A DNA stretch of 64,000 nucleotides from Eutrigla gurnardus (Eukaryota > Chordata > Actinopteri > Perciformes > Triglidae), in assembly GCA_963514095.1 (NCBI GenBank), contig OY741277.1, forward strand, positions 8,027,409 to 8,091,408. Reading direction: 5' to 3'. A program made the position numbers and the translations under genes. The notes under the pieces were generated by a model. The model was not told the DNA's origin. It did no database searches and saw nothing but the letters and a program-made list of their open reading frames with translations. Every line of letters starts with the position of its first letter. Position 1 is the stretch's first letter. Positions 12,049 through 21,362 of the stretch are shown here, piece after piece.

Positions 12049-13284
12049 ATGGCCACGTCCAGCAGTTTCCTGTCAGAAGATCAGTTCCTGTGTTCAATCT
12101 GCCTCGATGTTTTCACCGAGCCTGTTTCTGTCCCATGCGGACACAACTTCTGCAAAGTGTGTATCAACAGGCACTCGGAGGGAAAAGAGCAGTATCAGTG
12201 TCCGCTGTGCAACGAGAAGTTCAACAAGGGGCTCAAACTGTGTATCAACACCGGGTTCCGGGAAGTCGTGGAGAATTTTAAGAAACAACAGGCAGTAGCT
12301 GACAGTGATTCCCCAGTCAAACCGGGCCAGGTGCCATGTGACTGCTGCCTCGGCATCAAGATCAAAGCCTCTAAAACCTGTTTGGTGTGCTTGACGTCCT
12401 ATTGTGAGACGCACCTCGAGCCCCATCGGAGAGTTGCATCTTTGAAGAGACACAAGCTGACTCATCCTGTGCATAACCTGGAGGACCAAATATGCAAGAA
12501 GCACAACCGGATGTTGGAGCTCTTCTGCAGGAATGACCAAACAACTGTGTGTGTCCTGTGTACAGAACATAGCGCTCATGATACTGTCCCGTTAGAGAAA
12601 GCGTGTGTTGAGAAGAGGACTCAAAAGGGGAAGAAAAAGGTGGAAGTACCAGAAATGAAACATAGGTGTGGAAAGAGGGCTCAGAAGATGAAAGCGGCCA
12701 GGAGGAAAGGCAAAGATGGAGCGATGCCAAGCGGTGTGGTATCGAATCAAAAGCAAGACACTCTCATTTGGTGTATTCAACACAAGGACTTTCCTGCAGG
12801 AAGATACTACCGCGAGGTTCAGGCTGAAAGGAGCCCCAGCTGGGATTTAGGAGACGTCAGAGAGCCGATGCGTGGGAGGAGGACATTCATACCTAACCCC
12901 GGGAATGGAAACTGGGTCATAAGGTTGGGAACTGAGAAGTACTGCGAGGATTGTCATGATACCCCTAACCACCTCTTCCTGATAAGAAAACCAGAGAGAG
13001 TTGTGGTGTTGGTAGACTATGATAGTGGATTGGTGTCCTTCTACGACGCAGACACTGGGATCCAGGCCTTCTCTTTTACAGACTGCAAATTCAATGAGAT
13101 GATTTACTTTTTCTGCAGCTCCAGGCCAGAGGATGACAGCTGGGCACAGAGGCTGCAATACAAGGTTCATATGATGAAAGCATGGTCACAACTTCCAGAT
13201 ACCATATTCTTCTTTCGTTGTATTCTCGTTCTCTTGCTATTAGTCCCTTTTTTTTGGATTGCATTTACAACAAAAGTTTTTTAA
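12049..13284 (+). CDS. TRIM-family RING/B-box/partial-SPRY protein with C-terminal membrane anchor
   Basis: Likely a RING E3 ubiquitin ligase of the large fish TRIM group, 411 residues in one coding exon. The RING is complete: Cys15, Cys18, Cys30, His32, Cys35, Cys38, Cys51 and Cys54. A B-box1-like CDCC...CLVC segment (~95-125) and a B-box2 (CKKHNRMLELFCRND...CVLC) follow. The long coiled coil normal for TRIMs is replaced by a short Lys/Arg-rich linker (~195-235). The SPRY core is present (GRYYREVQ, NWVIRLG, VVVLVDYDSGLVSFYDADTG) but the preceding PRY part is missing. The C terminus has a hydrophobic stretch (~384-404, CILVLLLLVPFFWIAF) that looks like a tail anchor. A pyrimidine tract and AG lie three bases before ATG (ctcctctgttctag), so a spliced 5' UTR is likely and the gene is not a plain retrocopy. 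It could be a functional short TRIM or a degenerating one. The frame is intact. Confidence 0.85.
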   Translation: MATSSSFLSEDQFLCSICLDVFTEPVSVPCGHNFCKVCINRHSEGKEQYQCPLCNEKFNKGLKLCINTGFREVVENFKKQQAVADSDSPVKPGQVPCDCCLGIKIKASKTCLVCLTSYCETHLEPHRRVASLKRHKLTHPVHNLEDQICKKHNRMLELFCRNDQTTVCVLCTEHSAHDTVPLEKACVEKRTQKGKKKVEVPEMKHRCGKRAQKMKAARRKGKDGAMPSGVVSNQKQDTLIWCIQHKDFPAGRYYREVQAERSPSWDLGDVREPMRGRRTFIPNPGNGNWVIRLGTEKYCEDCHDTPNHLFLIRKPERVVVLVDYDSGLVSFYDADTGIQAFSFTDCKFNEMIYFFCSSRPEDDSWAQRLQYKVHMMKAWSQLPDTIFFFRCILVLLLLVPFFWIAFTTKVF

Positions 13285-13331
13285 ATCATGAAATGAAAAC
13301 ATCTCCTTCCAGTCACTTAATCATGTGTACA

Positions 13332-13352
13332 AATAAAAACAAATCAAATAAA
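13332..13352 (+). terminator. polyadenylation signals of TRIM gene
   Basis: Two AATAAA hexamers at 13332-13337 and 13347-13352, 48-68 bp after the TRIM stop codon. They indicate a short 3' UTR and a real transcription unit. Confidence 0.6.
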
Positions 13353-13578
13353 GGTTAATATACAATATGTTTAAATGACAATTGATGTTTTAGATGTTTA
13401 TTCTAATACATTTTAATGTTTCTCTATGAAAGATGCTGGTAGTCATTTCTGAAATGAATCACCCATTCTGAACATTTAGTGTTTGTAAAGTACAGTCACC
13501 TAAAGTGTTGAACGGAGTGTGATTTCACCTTCACGATCAGAGTAGAGAAAATAGTTACAGAGGAATTATTCAAATAAA

Positions 13579-13591
13579 CCACTAGAGGGAG
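13579..13591 (+). promoter_or_regulatory. CTCF-like motif
   Basis: CCACTAGAGGGAG matches the vertebrate CTCF core (CCASYAGRKGGCR) except for one base. Binding is unproven, and similar strings occur by chance and in some repeats. Confidence 0.3.
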
Positions 13592-13821
13592 TGATCTACT
13601 TACCCTTCATGCAACCAAAGCCCACACACTCCCCATTCAATTCCAGTGTTCCTCAATGGTTTCCACACCAATACTGGTACTTGAGACACAATGACAACCT
13701 GTAACTCATGTACCCCTCACTGAAACAATTCTGCTAAAATACAAACTTGTTTCCTGCTTCATACTCAGATTGCTGTTCCACAAAACACAAACAATTTGCA
13801 CCAGAATTGCACCACTCTTAG

Positions 13822-13823
<2 letters not shown>

Positions 13824-13884
<61 letters not shown>
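13824..13884. repeat. (GT)n microsatellite
   Basis: About 30 uninterrupted GT units, followed by TTTGTGTG. Confidence 0.96.
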
Positions 13885-13888
<4 letters not shown>

Positions 13889-16034
13889 TGTGTTTTGGAG
13901 TTGTGTGTAGAGGTCTGAGAATATGAGGCTTTCGGAAAGGTCCGTAAACAATTTAGAAAAACTTACAAAATAGAGATTTTATTCATTGGCTTGCCAAATT
14001 TGTTACATACACTCATGTATCTCTTACAATTTTTTTCAATATGTCACATTGTTTCTGACTAATTACTTGTGAATTTAATAATCATTATAGCAAGTTAGCA
14101 TTTAGCTCAAAGTACCACAAATCACAAATCAATGGGAAATGAATGGAATTGCTCTGGAGGATGGAGACGGTTTGCGTTACATTGTTTTTATTTTTACATT
14201 ACAATTTTATCCCTGGGGTTCAGGAATTTCCACCCTTCTACAAAATGGTTTGTAGAAGGACAGGTTTGTCAGGTACAGCACTTTGAACGTCAGATCTCTA
14301 AATGTCGTCTCACAGAGTAGCAGCAGAGAGCGAGAGGGAGACTTTGGAAAGAGCAGTGTAATAAAAACACAGTACACAGCCAGGCGCTGACGTCTGTCAT
14401 TCTTTGACAACAAACTGTCAGCAGCATTGAATCAAAACATGCCTAAGTAGAGTACGTTGAATAAATGCGAGGAGAATGGCTTGTAGTCAGCGTTCATACG
14501 AGACCAATCTGTTGCTGAGATATTTTATTCATGTGGTACAGCAAGGCAGAGGGAGCAGCCCAAGAATTTGAACAAGCTTAAAGAAATTGTAAGTGTAAAA
14601 ACAAATGCTCCATCCTTTTTTGCATTCAGTGTTCAGCTTGTTCTTTACTTTCGTATATAAAGAGAATGCAACACGAGGATAAGCTTGGAATCTTAAATCC
14701 ACAAACATAACCGACATGTGACATTAACACACACCTCAGCAGACACCATAACACGGCTGCAACCAGATGTGTCGACCACAGTGTCAGATGCCCCCCCCCC
14801 CCTCGTCGATTCAAGCTACTGATGAGCTGAACTTTCCAGTGTGGAGCTATTTAAGGAAGCAGCAGCGATTCCCACAGGGGATAACCGGGTTTTTTCCACG
14901 CTGACTTTCCTGGTGGGGTTCAGGGGAGAGGTCAAAAGGTCGCCACCCACTGTGAACGGGGCTATGGGGGTTTGGGGACTTCTGGGGAAAATGGAATCCA
15001 GATGAAGAAGTTTATCCCAAATGCAGATGTTTGAAAAGCTCAGGAAAGGGGATTATGGTCTATGTGTGAGAAGAGAAATCAGTATTTGATTCTTATGTGG
15101 ATACATATATTTGTTGGTTGTTTTTATATTATTTTACTTTCATAATATGTCTCCAGTTTTTATGTAGAGCGGCCATATTATTGGTATTAGGTAACATTGC
15201 ATTGACTGACCTGAACACATCCATGATACCATTAACAACAACATTAACAACACGGTGTGATGTAGGGCCATTATCAGCATCACATAAAACTACATGAGAA
15301 GCCAGTTGTAGGAAAAATAAAGTTTAATGCAACTTCATTTAAAAAGATTCTCATTTACTAATAGTTTCAGGTCCTATCCATAATATATATTTTCACCGTT
15401 TTCCTCTATTATCATCAGTTTAAAATCTTAGAGGTAATTCCTTCACTTCATCCAAGCTTCATCTCATTTAAACACTAATCATCTCATCATCTAACAAACT
15501 CTCTTTGTCAGCCCAACAAATTGCATGGAATGATTTGAGTGTTGAATATAATAATAAAAAAAAGATACAAAAAATACACATTTATTTATAAATGCTGATT
15601 TTTGCAGTATGATTCAGACAGCAACAAGCAGTGTGAAGTATAATTCAAGTAGTAAGCAAAAACAATACCACATGTCAATATATACAATTCAAGATTACAT
15701 TGTTACCGATTTTAAAGCTGTGTATTTGATACACACTCCATCAAACAAGCTATGCAGCAAGTATTTACAAAACTTTTGTCTTTATAAAAAATAGCTGTTT
15801 TTTAGGCGCACTACTAAAAAAAATAAAAAAAACACACACATTTGCATTTATTGATGGGTACATTGACAATAAGCATTTTACAAACAGGGGGACCAGTAGG
15901 TAGATGTTAGAAATGACACTAAGTCATGGCAGTGACCTCTCTTTGGACCGGGTCAAATCACACAGTCTAGTTATTCAAAAAATGTGTCCCGTAGTTAAAA
16001 GATTTCCATGGCAGTGCCAAGGTAACAGCCCACT

Positions 16035-16040
16035 TTTATT
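16035..16040 (-). terminator. CCN3: candidate CCN3 polyadenylation signal
   Basis: Minus-strand AATAAA (TTTATT on the plus strand) about 590 bp after the CCN3 stop codon. Further hexamers occur to the left (for example near 15580), so the main site is uncertain. Confidence 0.3.
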
Positions 16041-16626
16041 TCCCTCTAGCTCAGTGCTGCATTTCCTATTTCTATCAATGTGAAAGTAATGGGATTACAG
16101 TTTACAATCGTTTTTTTTTTTCTATATTAAGGTGTCAAAAGTGTCACAGTACAGTCTAAAATAGGAGCTCCTTTCTTCCTTACATTGCGGAAGTTTTCCT
16201 CCTCGTATAACCGCTTCCTGAAGCATTCAAGCAACCATGACACTCCTGTATGTCAGCACTACCCTGTAACTGTACACCTTCATACTATTTGACCTCTCGA
16301 ATAGAGGCTGTTTATAAGTTAACCATCCACACAACCGCCCAACCAAAGCCTCTTGTGAACTTTTGGAAGTTTGCTCCATCAAATCTGCAGAAGTGGAGAG
16401 AATCAGTTCATCACAAGCTTTAAGTGCTTTGATTCTACTCAACAATAGTGAAGAAAAAACGTATTTGTCCACAGGATTTGATGAACACAAGTATGATTCT
16501 ACAATAAGCAGATATAATATTATTTTCACTGTGGATATGTCACAGATTTGTTTCAATCTAACATTTCGAGTTAATGCAACTCGTGCTTTAAAGTGGATGG
16601 AAAGCTGTTTTCCCTCGAGAGTGACC

Positions 16627-18850
16627 TTATGACCTGTAACCGCTGTAGCCCAGCTCTGATGACTGCCACACAGCGTTGTCTCGGGGGCAGTGGCTGTGGC
16701 AGGCGCAGGTCAGGATCACCATGACCGGTCTCCTGGTGGTTTTACCGTTGGAACACTGGAACTCCACCAGGGCGGTCTTGGTTCTGTGGGGGGTGCAGCA
16801 GCGGCCGTCTGTGCAGGAGCCACAGTAGCGCGGCTTGTAGGCCTGGACGCTGGTGCAGTTCTTATAGGACAGGTGGACGGCTGTGTCGCTCCTCAGCATC
16901 CTCTGACACTTGCTGCCTCTCTGCGAGGAGAAAAAGAATCACTGAATGAATGTGTATGATATCTCTCCAGAAACCAATGAATGGCGTTCTTTAGATTCAT
17001 TCAAATCCAAGATGTCCCAAAAAAACTACCTTCTGTGCGAGCTGCATCAGCTGTGTCTGGACCTGCTGGTCGTCACAGGGTCTGATCATACACAGTCGGC
17101 TCTGCTTCACCATCTCACACCGACGGTTCTTATTGGTGACCCGGGTGGACAGCCCCGTGCCACAGGTCTGAGAGCAGGCGCCCCACTCTGTGGTCTGCTC
17201 AATGCAGTTCAGGCTGGGGTCCCAACCGTCAAAGCTCACCGTTTCCTCCCGACGATAGGCTGAAGGGACACACAGGCAGACAGTTGATTAGAGAAAGAAA
17301 CAACTGCGTCATCTCGTACAAATAAAAACTTAAAAAGTGGACTAAGGTGTTCAGTTGAAACTTGAAAGTGACCAATCCGAGGATGTAGAAAACCTAAAGG
17401 TGACATGACGCTGTATTGGCTTCAACTGACTGCAGAGTGATGCATTACATTGCTGTTTCACATTCCAGACTGAAGTGACAACATTGTCTCTTTTCTCTCC
17501 TCAACGTCCCTCTTTCCTCTCTTGTGTTTGGCTTCCTAACCCTGCTAGGTCAGAGAGATGTACATAACCTTTTCAACCTTGTGTCTCACACTTCAGTGAA
17601 TGGGTGATTGTACGTGTCTGTCTGCATATATGGTCCATCTCTTCCCACCCCACCCTGCTTCCAGTCTACTCACCCGCCATGGCAAAGCCGACCAGTGCAC
17701 TGGCCTCCGCCGGGGGCTCGCACACCCACTTCTCGCAGCACTCTCCGGGCACCTGGACCCTGCGTGGCGTGGGGCAGTCCGGCCCGGGCAGCATCACGTC
17801 CACGTTGCAGCGCGGCACGCAGGCGATCTGCCCATCGCGGCACACACACTGATACTTACAGCTGGGGAAGAAGGTCTGGCCGTTACGATAGACAGAACCG
17901 TCCAGGACACACACATCCCCTTCATGAGCTGGAGGAAAGAGACAATATAGGTGTCTTTTATTGTGATTTTTTTTAACATCTACCTTTCACAACAAGTGCA
18001 GTCAGGGTCCATGTTTGCACTAGCAGAGCATCCACCATCCACAGGACGTCCTGCATACAATGATTGGGAGGGTCATTGCTCACTCACCGGCACAGACGCC
18101 GGTCCTCTTGTGGACGTCGGTGCTGTATTCACACTGTAGGCCTTTCCGTGTATCACAGGGGTTCATCTCAGAGCAGACTTGGCCTTTCTGACGGGCACAC
18201 ACCAGACAGCAGGCACAGTCGTCCAGGATCAAAGGCACCCCGGGGAGACACATGGGGGGCTCCTTAGGGCACTGGCATCTCCGAGGACACGCCTGGGACC
18301 AGACTGTTGTAAACACCTGGGTGGGAGACAAAATGAATTGTTTATTTACATGTTGTCCAACCAAAATGACTAGTCTACTTCTTAGCAAATGGGGATTAAA
18401 TGTTAAGTACAAAAATATGTTTTTAGCAAAAGTTAAAAGTCCTCATCCTAATTTTTACAAGATACCAAAGCTAGTAAACATTTTAAAGGGATGTTACTTT
18501 TTCATATCTTATAAATTAATAAGGGAGCATTCGAGAATAGAATACAATGATTTCAGTAAAATAGTGAAAGGTGGCGAAAAACATAGTTTCCAATTTAGCA
18601 ATGTAAGCAAATTAAGACATCATCTGTGAAAATGACATAAATAGCTTTGCATTGATATCTTCTCATTTTAATTCATGTCTGAAAAATAATCCAAGATCTT
18701 CCACTGTGAAAAAAGTTTTGTTTATAAAATAAAATACTCTTCTCTTCATAAAAAATATTACCATATAAAACAGTATCTAAATGAAACTGTTGTAATGCCT
18801 ACCTGAGTTGCAATGAAGACAAAAAGAGCTCTCTCTGGCAGATTACACAT
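16627..18850 (-). CDS. CCN3: CCN3 / NOV matricellular protein (complete, 5 exons)
   Basis: Secreted CCN-family protein that binds integrins, Notch and growth factors in the extracellular matrix. Exons: 18803-18850, 18088-18316, 17674-17928, 17030-17259, 16627-16920. Together they encode 351 residues (human CCN3 has 357), and each exon carries one module, as is typical. Exon 1 begins MCNLPERALFVFIATQ, part of a signal peptide probably cut near VWS-QACP. Exon 2 is the IGFBP module (CACCLVCARQKGQ). Exon 3 is the VWC module (CRDGQIACVPRC, VPGECCEKWVC). Exon 4 is the TSP1 module (EWGACSQTCGTGLSTRVTN). Exon 5 is the C-terminal cystine knot (YKPRYCGSCTDGRCCTPH). NCIEQTTEW and RCEMVKQSRLCMIRPC point to CCN3 rather than CCN1 or CCN2. 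All junctions are GT-AG and in frame. The phases are 0 after exon 1, 1 after exons 2 and 3, and 0 after exon 4. Confidence 0.96.
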
Positions 18851-19027
18851 CTTCCTGTTAAATAAAGCAGAGTGAAAAATATCTGCAGTCTAAAAGGTGT
18901 TTGTCTTTATTGGAGCTGATTTGAGTCCTTTGGTTCGGGGCTGAATCCTTCCTCCTCTCTGGCTGTGTGTAGCAGAAGGTTGTGATCTCTTTGTCGTTCT
19001 GGCTCAGGACTCCAGGAAAGGAGGACC

Positions 19028-19034
19028 TTATATA
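19028..19034 (-). promoter_or_regulatory. CCN3: CCN3 TATA box
   Basis: Minus-strand TATATAA inside GGTATATAAGG, about 180 bp upstream of the CCN3 ATG. A start of transcription near 19000 would give a 5' UTR of about 150 bases. CCN genes are inducible and usually TATA-driven, which fits. Confidence 0.7.
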
Positions 19035-19949
19035 CCGGAGCGGTCCTGCGGGCACCATGACGACAAACAGGAAGGAATGTTGGAGGGATCGCCCAGAGTG
19101 TTGGAGCAAGATCAGAGTCACATTTTATTGTGAGATCCTGTCAAAGAGCATACCACAAACACACAGATAGATTAATTTAACATTCTGCTTAATGATATAA
19201 TTTATATATCATAAATTAATATATAATGTATGTTTAATTAGTTTTTTATGTAATTAATTTTCTTATAATTGTAAATTATTTACTTTTACATTTATCAGCC
19301 AGTTTGTTATTAATGTACTCTCTGTATACTCTTTCCTGTTGAAATATCTTTACTGGGGACTCCCTTTGCACTGTGTTTCAAATAGCATGAGGGTTCCCCT
19401 GCAGTGGGTGGTGACACTTTGACCTCTCTCGCCGAACCCTACTTGGGAGGTCACTGTGGAAAACCCTCTTATTCCCTGTAGGATTTTTACTGCTTCCCAA
19501 AATAGCTACACAGTGGAAACTTTGGTCCATCAGTAGCTTGGATCAGTGGGGGGACAGACACTGTGGTCAAAACATCTGGTCAGAGATGTGTTATAGTTTA
19601 TTTCGAGCAGAGCTGCATGGATGGAGATGGGGTGAAGCTGACTGGATTCCTGAACACAAGGGGGGCAGAACCGAAATGTGTTTGTATGTAAGTTTTTTAG
19701 ACATTTGGGGGTGAGAGGAGTATGTTTGTGAGTGTGATAGTACGACAACGGAATGAAACAATCGTTAAATATACATTTATGCCTCATGTGTGTGATTGTA
19801 TCCATGTTAGCTGGACATTAACCTATGATAGTTTGTTACATGATATCATGAAGAAACCATTACACAATTGGTAATTTAGTTAACGTTTTAAAGAGGCAGA
19901 TGATAAAACACAACCTAGCAATATGTTTAGTTTGTTCATGTTGCACTTT

Positions 19950-19964
19950 GGCGCCCTCCAGTGG
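19950..19964 (-). promoter_or_regulatory. CTCF-like motif
   Basis: On the minus strand the site reads CCACTGGAGGGCGCC, one base off the CTCF core. It faces the plus-strand motif at 13579, with CCN3 in between. The motif match is all that is seen. Confidence 0.3.
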
Positions 19965-20003
19965 TAAAGTTGAAAAACACAACGACACAAACTGCAGATT
20001 GAT

Positions 20004-20026
20004 CCCCCCCCCCCCCCCCCCCCCCC
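20004..20026. repeat. poly-C tract (23 C)
   Basis: A run of 23 cytosines (poly-G on the minus strand). It is G-quadruplex/i-motif capable and also a likely spot for sequencing error. It lies about 300 bp upstream of the putative gene start at 20322. Confidence 0.9.
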
Positions 20027-20321
20027 AAATAGAAGTTAAAGCACCAGAATCGTTATGTTGAATCAGGCGGGGGCTCCAAGCACATACAAATACACATATT
20101 GGCTTCAGATTAGGAGTTCCTCATACTCATGCTTTTATTTTCCCGAGGCATGCTAGTTGTAGCTAGCTAACGTCAAAGGAAAGGCAGCAATAAGACTGCA
20201 TTATGTGGACAAGCTGGGAACTAGCTGACACAACGTAACGATAGATGCAAGTTAAGTCAACTGCTAGCGTAAAGCTAGCTTGGGAGCCTCGTTTTACAAG
20301 TTGGGACGTTTGGTCTAAACA

Positions 20322-20581
20322 ATGATCTATAATAGGGAGACGAGTCCCGTCATTGTGGATGCTTCTGTTGAAAGAAGAGCAGCAAAACACGTGCTTATCA
20401 AGGTGAGACTGCTTGTTTTGCTACTGTGGTAATGTTTATTGATAGTTTAATAAGGTTTTGTTTTGACTAAATGCTTTCCTTTGTTTTCAAGAGTCATTTA
20501 GGACTTGCAGCTGTCAATATGTACTTTATCCAGCATTGAAATTGGTTGAAAACTACTGGGATTTGGATGGAAAATACATCA

Positions 20582-20629
<48 letters not shown>

Positions 20630-21362
20630 GCATCTGTGTTATTATATACAGGGAGTGGCCATTAGAGAAGCTGGAGTTTGTGTTTCCCTCATGTAGTTGT
20701 GTGTAAAATCATCAAAAACCATGTCTTTGCGGCCTTGCATCACTGTATAGATAAGTATGCTTAAATGTATTTAAGGTCTGTGGGCAGTGGGTCAGTTGTT
20801 CATTCATACTGGATGGCTGCACCACCTGCTCAGGTTGAAGGTAGGAGGACAGTCGGTCATGTCCAATTAGCAGAATGATACATGAAGATTTGTGTGGGTT
20901 GAACGAGGAGCTGATGATAATACTTAGTGTGAGAAATCCAGAGCACATCATTTGAAGTTGAACTAATACATTGTGTGTAAAGTAGTTCCTTTTAGAGAAT
21001 ATAAACGAATGTGTTAAAGCAGTGCAATGTTCTACATTTCCTCTTCTTTTTACTTGGCATGGACCATTTGGTTACACCCACTACTACAATTTAATGTGTT
21101 GCAGTATTTGTTGTCTGTTGCTATGGGAATATTTTGCTTTCAGCAAAGTCAAATATCTCAAATATGTGACCTAGAAACAATCCGCCACATCTTGCCTGCT
21201 GTTTTGGATAACAATTATATGCAAGTTCCTCCCAACTTTCTTCCTTCATCAGTGAAAGATATCACCTCCAAACACAGATCTGCCATCCAGTTGGTAAAAA
21301 AGGGGAAAGACATTGAGGTTGAGATCTACTTTCTGAATGAAAGTGGGTCCAGCAAGCAGTAG
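20322..21362 (+). CDS. possible two-exon gene, 99 residues, function unknown
   Basis: Not recognised. Exon 1 (20322-20402, 27 codons) starts at ATG with an in-frame TAA six bases upstream and ends AAG|GTGAGA. Exon 2 (21144-21362) follows a clean acceptor (tattttgctttcag) and stays in the same phase-0 frame for 72 codons to a TAG. The joined protein begins MIYNRETSPVIVDA and ends with a charged stretch (KKGKDIEVEIYFLNESG). It has no signal peptide or membrane segment. The 741-bp intron contains a (TTG)n array. The sequence before the ATG resembles a fish 5' UTR. Support is only the splice signals and shared frame. It might also be the 5' part of a longer gene, or chance. Confidence 0.4.
20583..20629. 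repeat. (TTG)n microsatellite
   Basis: About 15 TTG units within the intron of the putative gene at 20322-21362. Confidence 0.95.

Larger units (their letters stand above)
13353..16034. other. intergenic region between TRIM and CCN3
   Basis: The TRIM (plus) and CCN3 (minus) genes converge here. The sequence is AT-rich with a GT microsatellite and no supported gene. The rightmost part, about 15300-16626, probably belongs in part to the CCN3 3' UTR, since it has several minus-strand AATAAA hexamers and ATTTA elements. Its extent cannot be fixed. Confidence 0.55.
19036..20321. other. intergenic region upstream of CCN3
   Basis: AT-rich to about 19350, with no gene recognised. It contains a CTCF-like motif (19950-19964) and a poly-C tract (20004-20026). 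Near 20150-20320 there are GCTAGC-rich words often seen in fish 5' UTRs, leading into the possible small gene at 20322. Confidence 0.55.

Noticed and set aside
12094..12730. Minus-strand open frames of 161 and 119 residues
   Set aside because: They are antisense shadows of the TRIM coding exon.
16690..18267. Plus-strand frames across the CCN3 locus
   Set aside because: Antisense to CCN3 exons, which carry the conserved cysteine modules.
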